Shown: in pieces, positions 25,842-32,458 of the stretch
Position numbering within the stretch: the stretch's first letter is position 1
Layout: the number at the start of each line of letters is the position of its first letter
Source of the DNA: Rhodoferax sp.
GTDB taxonomy: Bacteria > Pseudomonadota > Gammaproteobacteria > Burkholderiales > Burkholderiaceae_C
Length of the DNA: 32,458 nt
Assembly: GCF_014859475.1 (NCBI RefSeq)
Contig: NZ_JACUUE010000011.1
Location: 1 to 32,458, forward strand
Direction of reading: 5' to 3'
Program-made: the position numbers and the translations under genes
The notes under the pieces: model-generated
Seen by the model: the letters and a program-made list of their open reading frames with translations, nothing else
Told to the model about the DNA's origin: nothing
The model's database searches: none

Positions 25842-26056
25842 CGACACCGACTCAGACCGACGACCGATTAACCCAACTGGAGGTCAAGGCCAGTTTTACT
25901 GAGGACCTGCTGGACAAGCTCGACCAGATCATCATCCGCCAGCAAGACCAGATTGACCGACTTGAGCGCGAAGTGCAGTGGCTGCGCCAGCAAGCGCCGC
26001 CCGAAGAGATGGCCGCCCCGCGCAACTTGCGCGACGAATTGCCACCCCACTATTGA
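25838..26056 (+). CDS. slyX: SlyX family protein
   Basis: This 72-residue protein is almost entirely one coiled coil (about 9-50: RLTQLEVKASFTEDLLDKLD and a following heptad run), with a short tail ending L-P-P-H-Y. Both the coiled coil and the P-P-H-Y close are family marks. SlyX has no established function. The ATG overlaps the prmC stop, so it is translationally coupled to that gene. The next gene, grxD, starts about 100 bases later with its own ribosome site. Confidence 0.9.
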   Translation: MTTPTQTDDRLTQLEVKASFTEDLLDKLDQIIIRQQDQIDRLEREVQWLRQQAPPEEMAAPRNLRDELPPHY

Positions 26057-26158
26057 CCTTGCCTGGCGCAAACAGCCCTAAACACTTCAGGGTTTCACCC
26101 TCAGGGCACGTCAAAAGTGAAATAATCCAGCCTGTTTTTTTACATAGGAAGACTCAGC

Positions 26159-26485
26159 ATGAGCGACGCACAACAACGCATTGACGACCTGGTCAAGCAC
26201 AACGATATTTTGCTTTTCATGAAAGGCACAGCCAGCTTTCCGCAATGCGGCTTCTCGGGCCGCGCGGTGCAAATTCTGAAAGCCTGCGGCGTCGAACCCA
26301 AAGACATCAAAACCGTCAACGTGCTCGAAGACGATGCCATTCGCGCCGGTATCAAGGACTACAGCAACTGGCCTACCATCCCCCAGTTCTTTCACAAAGG
26401 AGAATTCATCGGCGGCTCCGACATCTTGATGGAAATGTACGAAAACGGCGAATTACAAACCCTGTTGGGCGCGCCTGTCCAATAA
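26159..26485 (+). CDS. grxD: Monothiol glutaredoxin (CGFS type, Grx4)
   Basis: This 108-residue monothiol glutaredoxin carries C30-G-F-S in FPQCGFSGRAVQIL, with the glutathione-binding W-P-T-I-P-Q strand and G-G-S-D-I turn. CGFS glutaredoxins bind a [2Fe-2S] cluster, alone or with BolA, and pass it to acceptor proteins. TAGGAAG lies about eight bases before the ATG. A short AGGGT/ACCCT hairpin (about 26089-26101) lies in the gap after slyX, without a T-run. The stop is eight bases from the convergent lytic transglycosylase gene, with no terminator between. Confidence 0.96.
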   Translation: MSDAQQRIDDLVKHNDILLFMKGTASFPQCGFSGRAVQILKACGVEPKDIKTVNVLEDDAIRAGIKDYSNWPTIPQFFHKGEFIGGSDILMEMYENGELQTLLGAPVQ

Positions 26486-26493
26486 ACCATCAA

Positions 26494-27117
26494 TCAAGCC
26501 AGCCACACCTTCTGCGCACGCAGCACGGCCTGCGGGTAGGGCGCCCTGCCCCGCGAGCCGTTGTAACGCCCCAGCGCCATGAACCAGTCGCCCCGCTCGC
26601 GGTTGAGGTAGTGGCGCAAAATCACGCAGCCAAAGCGCAGGTTGGTTTGCATGTGAAACAGTTTTCCGGCATCGCCGTCGGCCAGCACACGCGTCCAGAA
26701 GGGCATGACCTGCATGTAACCGCGCGCGCCCGCGCTGCTCACGGCAAACTTGCGGAAATTGCTCTCCACCTGGATCAGGCCGAGCACTAATGAAACGTCG
26801 AGCCCGGCGCGCTTGGACTCGTACCAGACCGTTTGCAGAAATTCCTTGCGGGTCGTCAGGTCCGGCAATTTCCTGGCCAAGCGTTCGCTCATAGCGCCCA
26901 GCCAGCGTAAATAGTGCAGCCGCGACTCGGTGTCAGGGAACTCTGGCACCGGCGGCGCCTGATTGGCAATGGCCGAACTCAAGGCCGTACGAACAGAGTC
27001 GGCCAGCGGCTCTTCGAGCTGTACGCCAGCCCAGGATGGCGCTTGAAAAAAAAACGCGCCGGAGCCAACCATCAGGCCTAAAACATCGCGCAGCACACCG
27101 CGGCGTGTCAGATTCAT
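26494..27117 (-). CDS. Lytic transglycosylase (SLT domain) with Tat-like signal
   Basis: This 207-residue secreted enzyme should cleave murein glycan strands. The SLT core lies at about 95-195: catalytic E118 in IQVESNFRKFAVSSAGARGYMQVMP, then N-L-R-F-G-C-V-I-L-R-H-Y-L and A-L-G-R-Y-N-G-S. The N-terminus MNLTRRGVLRDVLGLM, followed by a hydrophobic stretch to PSWA at 30, looks like a twin-arginine signal, unusual for this family. The ATG at 27117 was chosen to give a compact signal peptide. An ATG at 27198 with AGG seven bases upstream is in frame and would add 27 residues. It follows proS closely and may be co-transcribed with it. Confidence 0.87.
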   Translation of the reverse strand: MNLTRRGVLRDVLGLMVGSGAFFFQAPSWAGVQLEEPLADSVRTALSSAIANQAPPVPEFPDTESRLHYLRWLGAMSERLARKLPDLTTRKEFLQTVWYESKRAGLDVSLVLGLIQVESNFRKFAVSSAGARGYMQVMPFWTRVLADGDAGKLFHMQTNLRFGCVILRHYLNRERGDWFMALGRYNGSRGRAPYPQAVLRAQKVWLA

Positions 27118-27209
27118 GACCCGGCCCATTTGCAGCATGTCAGCGTCACGCCGCAATTCGCAGCCATCAGTCCGGCGTGAGAGAAATTGCCCGGCCATCG
27201 TTTTGCCTG

Positions 27210-28952
27210 TCAGGCCTTGAGTTTGGCCAGCAACTGGCCCACGATGGCAGTCACGGGCACAGTGGTTGCTGCGGCATCTCGGCGGTGCTGGTACTCCACG
27301 TTGCCTTCTTTCAGGGCGCGGTCGCCAATGTTGACGCGGTGCGGCACGCCGATGAGCTCCCAGTCGGCAAACATCGCGCCCGGGCGCTCACCACGGTCGT
27401 CCAGCAACACATCAACACCGGCTGCCAGCAATTCTGCATACAGCGACTCGGACGTGGCCTTGACCTCTGGCGAACGCTCGGCGTTGATCGGGCACAGCAC
27501 CACGGTGAACGGCGCCAGCGCATCGGGCCAGATGATGCCGCGCTCGTCGTGGTTTTGCTCGATGGCAGCAGCCGGCAGGCGCGTGATGCCAATGCCGTAG
27601 CAGCCCATTTCCATGAACTGGGGTTTTCCGTTCTGGTCCAGAAAAGTGGCTTTCATGGCCTCGCTGTATTTGGTGCCCAGATAAAAAACATGGCCTACCT
27701 CAATGCCGCGCTCAATGGCCAGCACACCTTTGCCGTCGGGCGAGGCATCGCCTGCCACCACGTTGCGCAAATCGGCCACCAGCGCCGGTTCGGGCAAATC
27801 ACGACCCCAGTTGACGCCGGTGATGTGAAAGTCGGCCGCATTGGCACCGCAGACCCAGTCGCTCATCACCGCAACGTCACGATCCACCACGAGTTGTACC
27901 GGCTTTTTCAGGCCGATCGGGCCCAAGTAACCGGGCAGGCAAGCAAAGTATTCTTCAATCTCGCCGAGGGTGGCAAAGCGGAAAGTCTGCAAGCCCGGCA
28001 ACTTGCTGACCTTGACCTCATTCATGTCGTGATCGCCGCGCAGCAGCAGCAGCCAGACCTGGGTTTTCACCACTTCACCCAGTTCATCGAGTTCGTCGGT
28101 GGCCAGCACCAGGGATTTGACCGTGTTTTTCAGCGGCAAGCCCAGCAACTCAGCCACTGCCGCACAAGTGCTTTTGCCCGGCGTTGGCGTCTTGGTCATG
28201 GCTTGCGCGGCCACCGGGCGCGGGCCGACAGGGGCCAGCGCTTCGGCTTTTTCCATGTTGGCAGCGTAGTCGCTACCCGGGCAATAGATGATGGCGTCTT
28301 CACCGGTGGCCGCAATCACCTGGAACTCTTCGCTCAGGTCGCCGCCAATGGCGCCGCTATCGGCCGCTACGGCACGGTAGGTCAGCCCAAAGCGATCAAA
28401 AATGCGCCGGTAAGCTTGCGCCATGACCTGATAGCTGGCTTTGGCGCTGGCGGGGTCACGGTCAAAGCTGTAGGCGTCTTTCATGATGAATTCACGCCCG
28501 CGCATCAGGCCAAAGCGGGGACGGCGCTCGTCTCGGAACTTGGTCTGGATTTGGTAAAAATTCTTCGGCAACTGTTTGTAGCTTCTGATTTCCTGGCGCG
28601 CAATGTCGGTCACCACCTCTTCGCTGGTGGGTTGAACCACAAAGTCGTGCCCATGGCGGTCCTTGATGCGCAACAGCTCAGGCCCCATTTTTTCAAAGCG
28701 GCCCGTCTCAGCCCACAATTCGCCGGGCTGCACCACCGGCATAGACAGCTCGACAGCGCCAGCACGGTTCATTTCTTCGCGAACGATGGCCTCCACTTTG
28801 CGCACCACGCGCAGGCCCAGGGGCATCAGGGTGTAAATACCGGCACCGATCTTTTTGATCATGCCCGCGCGCATCATCAGCTTGTGACTGACGATTTCGG
28901 CATCAGCCGGGGCTTCTTTGAGTGTGGAAATGAAAAATTGAGAGGCTCGCAT
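27210..28952 (-). CDS. proS: Prolyl-tRNA synthetase
   Basis: ProS charges tRNA-Pro. The 580-residue protein is the bacterial type: a class II core with an editing insertion between motifs 2 and 3 (about 225-405), which clears Ala-tRNA-Pro. Landmarks are [19 protein letters not shown] at the start, motif 2 in [27 protein letters not shown], the [15 protein letters not shown] strand, G-C-Y-G-I-G, and the anticodon domain [11 protein letters not shown]. The ATG at 28952 matches the E. coli start; a TTG at 28967 adds five residues. It is divergent from rppH over 91 bases. Confidence 0.97.
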   Translation of the reverse strand: MRASQFFISTLKEAPADAEIVSHKLMMRAGMIKKIGAGIYTLMPLGLRVVRKVEAIVREEMNRAGAVELSMPVVQPGELWAETGRFEKMGPELLRIKDRHGHDFVVQPTSEEVVTDIARQEIRSYKQLPKNFYQIQTKFRDERRPRFGLMRGREFIMKDAYSFDRDPASAKASYQVMAQAYRRIFDRFGLTYRAVAADSGAIGGDLSEEFQVIAATGEDAIIYCPGSDYAANMEKAEALAPVGPRPVAAQAMTKTPTPGKSTCAAVAELLGLPLKNTVKSLVLATDELDELGEVVKTQVWLLLLRGDHDMNEVKVSKLPGLQTFRFATLGEIEEYFACLPGYLGPIGLKKPVQLVVDRDVAVMSDWVCGANAADFHITGVNWGRDLPEPALVADLRNVVAGDASPDGKGVLAIERGIEVGHVFYLGTKYSEAMKATFLDQNGKPQFMEMGCYGIGITRLPAAAIEQNHDERGIIWPDALAPFTVVLCPINAERSPEVKATSESLYAELLAAGVDVLLDDRGERPGAMFADWELIGVPHRVNIGDRALKEGNVEYQHRRDAAATTVPVTAIVGQLLAKLKA

Positions 28953-28986
28953 AGGGATATCCGGCAATATGTCAGGGTAATGTTGC

Positions 28987-29014
28987 TTGCCGCACGGCCG
29001 GGGCTGTGCATAAT
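28987..29014 (+). promoter_or_regulatory. Predicted sigma70-type promoter of rppH
   Basis: TTGCCG (28987-28992) and CATAAT (29009-29014) with a 16-base spacer match the vegetative promoter consensus at four and five of six positions. Transcription would start near 29021, about 23 bases before the rppH ATG, leaving room for the GAGG ribosome site. Confidence 0.55.
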
Positions 29015-29043
29015 CAAGCTAATTTAAAAATTGAGGTTTGATT

Positions 29044-29664
29044 ATGCTTGACCGGGAAGGCTTTAGGCCCAACGTCGGCATCGTCCTGCTCAACCAGAAA
29101 AATCAGGTGTTTTGGGGCAAGCGTATCCGTACGCACTCCTGGCAGTTTCCGCAGGGTGGCATTGACCGGGGCGAGACCCCCGAGCAGGCCATGATCAGGG
29201 AACTGCATGAAGAAGTTGGGCTGCTGCGCGAACACATTCGCATTGTGGCCCGCACCCGTGACTGGTTGCGCTATGAGGTGCCAGACCGTTTTATTCGCCG
29301 CGACTCACGCGGTTTTTACAAAGGCCAGAAACAAATCTGGTTCTTGTTGCAGCTGGTGGGCCACGACTGGGATTTGAACCTGCGCGCCACAAATCATCCA
29401 GAGTTCGATGCTTGGCGCTGGAACGACTACTGGGTGCCGCTGGATGCCGTGGTGGAATTCAAGCGCGAAGTGTATGTGACGGCACTCACCGAGTTATCGC
29501 GATTTTTGCCGCGAAACGACTATCGCAACCGCTTTCTTCGCCAAGGCATACGCCCGCTTGATCTGGGCCACTCCTGCGCCGACATGCCCGATGCCAGCTT
29601 CGAGCTACCGCCGGGCGCCACCGCCCTTGGAGCCAATCCCCAAACACGACAACATCATGTGTAA
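29044..29664 (+). CDS. rppH: RNA pyrophosphohydrolase
   Basis: RppH removes pyrophosphate from the 5' triphosphate end of mRNA and so opens it to RNase E decay. The 206-residue product starts [17 protein letters not shown], has the family stretch F-W-G-K-R-I, then [10 protein letters not shown], and a complete Nudix box at about 38-60 (G-x5-E-x7-R-E-L-H-E-E-V-G-L). The C-terminal 45 residues extend beyond the E. coli length (176) and are poorly conserved. The ATG at 29044 follows GAGG by seven bases. The CNP1-like gene overlaps the 3' end by eight bases. Divergent proS-rppH order is common in this group, as I recall. Confidence 0.96.
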   Translation: MLDREGFRPNVGIVLLNQKNQVFWGKRIRTHSWQFPQGGIDRGETPEQAMIRELHEEVGLLREHIRIVARTRDWLRYEVPDRFIRRDSRGFYKGQKQIWFLLQLVGHDWDLNLRATNHPEFDAWRWNDYWVPLDAVVEFKREVYVTALTELSRFLPRNDYRNRFLRQGIRPLDLGHSCADMPDASFELPPGATALGANPQTRQHHV

Positions 29665-30172
29665 ATCACCGTCTCCAGGCATCAGGCCTTCCAGGTTCGT
29701 ACACAGTCTGGCCATAGGCTTGGCCTGCTGCGCACTCGGTGCGCAGGCGCAAGGTTTGCTCGAAAACCCGGACTGGCAGGAAACAGAAACGCCAGCACCA
29801 CCCCGTTTTGACCCCAGGCAGCGCGTCGCGATCGACATGCCGCCTTATGTCAGCATGGAATTTGGCATCGATCCTGCCACCCTGGCTATCACACCAGACG
29901 GTATCGTGCGCTATGTCATGCTGGCCGTCAGCCCCAGCGGCACCATCAGCGCATTTTATGAAGGGATTCGTTGTGCCACGGGCGAGGTCAAAAGCTATGC
30001 CCGTGCCAACGCCAGCGGTGTCTGGACAATCGTGAAAGAACCTGAATGGCGCGGGCTCAACGACAGGCAGCCTTCCAAACACGCGCTGGCACTGGCCCGA
30101 CAAGGCGCCTGTGAAGGCAACACCAACCCCAACTCGACGGCGGAAATCATCAGAAAGCTCAAAGCCAATTAG
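29657..30172 (+). CDS. CNP1-like family secreted protein
   Basis: This 171-residue protein has a signal peptide (residues about 1-31, ending ALGAQAQG). The rest matches the CNP1-like family first named from a Neisseria surface protein: P-D-W-Q-E near the mature start, [15 protein letters not shown], then F-Y-E-G-I-R-C (with the conserved cysteine), K-S-Y-A-R-A, and [13 protein letters not shown] second cysteine near residue 154 may pair with the first. Function is unknown; an exported location is inferred from the signal. Its ATG overlaps the end of rppH by eight bases, so it is probably co-transcribed. It is convergent with proB across a 31-base gap that shows no terminator. Confidence 0.85.
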   Translation: MCKSPSPGIRPSRFVHSLAIGLACCALGAQAQGLLENPDWQETETPAPPRFDPRQRVAIDMPPYVSMEFGIDPATLAITPDGIVRYVMLAVSPSGTISAFYEGIRCATGEVKSYARANASGVWTIVKEPEWRGLNDRQPSKHALALARQGACEGNTNPNSTAEIIRKLKAN

Positions 30173-30203
30173 CCTGACTCAACACGGCAGGTAGCCACGC
30201 TGA

Positions 30204-31340
30204 TCAGCGTTTGAGCACCAGGTTGTCACGGTGCACCATTTCGGGCTCGGCAGCATAGCCCAGCAAGGCTTCGAAGGCGCTGGAGGGTTTGCGGCATACC
30301 AGGCGCGCCTCGGTACTGGCGTAATTTGCCAGGCCACGGGCAATTTCAAGCCCTTGCGGGTCGCGAATGGCAATCACGTCGCCACGCGAAAAATCACCCT
30401 CGACCGCCACCATGCCAATGGGCAACAGGCTCGAGCCATCGCCCTGCAGCTTGGCCACGGCACCGGCATCTACGGTCACGGCGCCGCGCAATTGCAGATG
30501 GTCGGCAATCCACTGCTTGCGCGCCTGCGTTTTTTGAGTTGGTGCCACTAGCAGTGTGCCAATGGCTTCGCCATGACAGAGCCGCAGCAAGGCATCGGGC
30601 TCGCGGCCCCAGGCGATCACGGTTGCTGCGCCTGAGCCCGCTGCCCGCTTGGCTGCCAGTATTTTGGTGATCATGCCGCCGCGCCCCAAGCTGGAGCCAA
30701 CGCCGCCTGCCATGGCCTCCAGCGCGGCGTCACCCGCTTGCGCCACATGCACCAACTCGGCGCTGGCATCCTTGCGCGGATCGGCCGTGAACAAACCCTT
30801 TTGATCGGTCAGAATCACCAGCGCATCGGCTTCCACCAAATTGGCCACCAAGGCACCCAGCGTGTCGTTGTCGCCAAACTTGATCTCGTCGTTGACCACC
30901 GTGTCGTTTTCGTTGATGACCGGCACCACGCCTAACTTGAGCAGCGTGAGCAGGGTAGAACGCGCATTGAGGTAACGCTCGCGATCAGCCAGATCGGCGT
31001 GCGTCAGCAGCACCTGGGCGCTGCCCAAACCGTTTTCGCGCAATTTGGTTTCGTACATGTGCGCCAGGCCCATCTGCCCGACGGCGGCAGCGGCCTGCAA
31101 TTCGTGGATTTCACGCGGGCGCTTGGCCCAGCCCAGGCGCTTCATGCCTTCGGCAACGGCGCCACTGGAGACCATGATGACCTCGCGCCCCTGGCGCACC
31201 AGTTCGGCCATTTGCCGGCACCATTCGCCAATGGCCGCTTCGTCCAGCCCCCGGCCTTCATTGGTTACCAAGCTGGACCCCACCTTGATGACCACGCGAT
31301 GCGCATCACGCAATGCTGAATTTGCTTGTTCTTGAGCCAT
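30204..31340 (-). CDS. proB: Glutamate 5-kinase
   Basis: ProB phosphorylates glutamate, the first step of proline synthesis, and is normally feedback-inhibited by proline. The 378-residue protein has an amino acid kinase domain (about 15-270): [49 protein letters not shown], and G-G-M-I-T-K. A C-terminal PUA domain follows (about 285-365: [21 protein letters not shown]). The ATG at 31340 has AGAGGG six bases upstream. It lies 25 bases after obgE, the standard obgE-proB order. Confidence 0.97.
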   Translation of the reverse strand: MAQEQANSALRDAHRVVIKVGSSLVTNEGRGLDEAAIGEWCRQMAELVRQGREVIMVSSGAVAEGMKRLGWAKRPREIHELQAAAAVGQMGLAHMYETKLRENGLGSAQVLLTHADLADRERYLNARSTLLTLLKLGVVPVINENDTVVNDEIKFGDNDTLGALVANLVEADALVILTDQKGLFTADPRKDASAELVHVAQAGDAALEAMAGGVGSSLGRGGMITKILAAKRAAGSGAATVIAWGREPDALLRLCHGEAIGTLLVAPTQKTQARKQWIADHLQLRGAVTVDAGAVAKLQGDGSSLLPIGMVAVEGDFSRGDVIAIRDPQGLEIARGLANYASTEARLVCRKPSSAFEALLGYAAEPEMVHRDNLVLKR

Positions 31341-31365
31341 TGAACCCTCTTGACAAGTATGTGCG

Positions 31366-32457
<1,092 letters not shown>

Positions 32458-32458
32458 G

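Noticed and set aside
26089-26101. AGGGT/ACCCT hairpin before grxD as a terminator of slyX
   Set aside because: The stem is five pairs with a three-base loop and no T-run, too weak to call.
27177-29027. A 616-codon plus-strand open frame opposite proS
   Set aside because: It is the antisense shadow of a fully recognisable proS; composition is skewed, with no family marks and no ribosome site.

Overview
This window looks like a core chromosomal segment of a betaproteobacterium (Burkholderiales), most likely Comamonadaceae near Rhodoferax/Polaromonas. That placement is inferred from high-GC codon use, the rpsP-rimM-trmD-rplS, hemA-prfA-prmC and obgE-proB blocks, the AmpE/CobD-like gene before hisC, and a CNP1-like protein. 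No database search was run.

Layout. 1-873: the tail of an acetyltransferase-like gene, then a VapBC toxin-antitoxin pair behind a perfect palindromic operator. 892-7820: a CoxE-type VWA protein, tamA and tamB in a tight, partly overlapping run; tamA and tamB form an envelope translocation/assembly module. 7821-8475: the only clearly decayed region, with a tyrosine-recombinase N-terminal remnant under an SD-overlapping hairpin, followed by the promoter and leader of the ribosomal operon. 8476-10588: rpsP-rimM-trmD-rplS, closed by a strong terminator. 10611-13420: a CoA-type Nudix hydrolase, an AmpE/CobD-like membrane protein and hisC. 13425-15977 (minus): an M48 protease, phhB and rsgA. 16015-18754: orn, then a DEAD-box RNA helicase with a long structured leader and a strong terminator.

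18847-19081 holds a short non-coding element with 17-19 bp perfect terminal inverted repeats of IS1380 type, apparently an undescribed MITE. Then come yggT (minus), lysS and a glycerophosphodiester phosphodiesterase (plus), a small membrane protein (minus), hemA (probably leaderless), prfA, prmC, slyX and grxD (plus), a lytic transglycosylase and proS (minus), rppH and a CNP1-like gene (plus), and proB and obgE (minus).

Most genes are housekeeping: translation (rpsP, rimM, trmD, rplS, rsgA, obgE, lysS, proS, prfA, prmC), RNA turnover (orn, rppH, DEAD-box helicase), tetrapyrrole, histidine and proline synthesis, and envelope assembly. I saw no large new multi-gene system. The most novel material is non-coding: the MITE, the SD-overlapping hairpin on the integrase remnant, the helicase leader, the leaderless hemA promoter, and the palindromes between hemA and prfA. 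No tRNA, rRNA or CRISPR array was seen.
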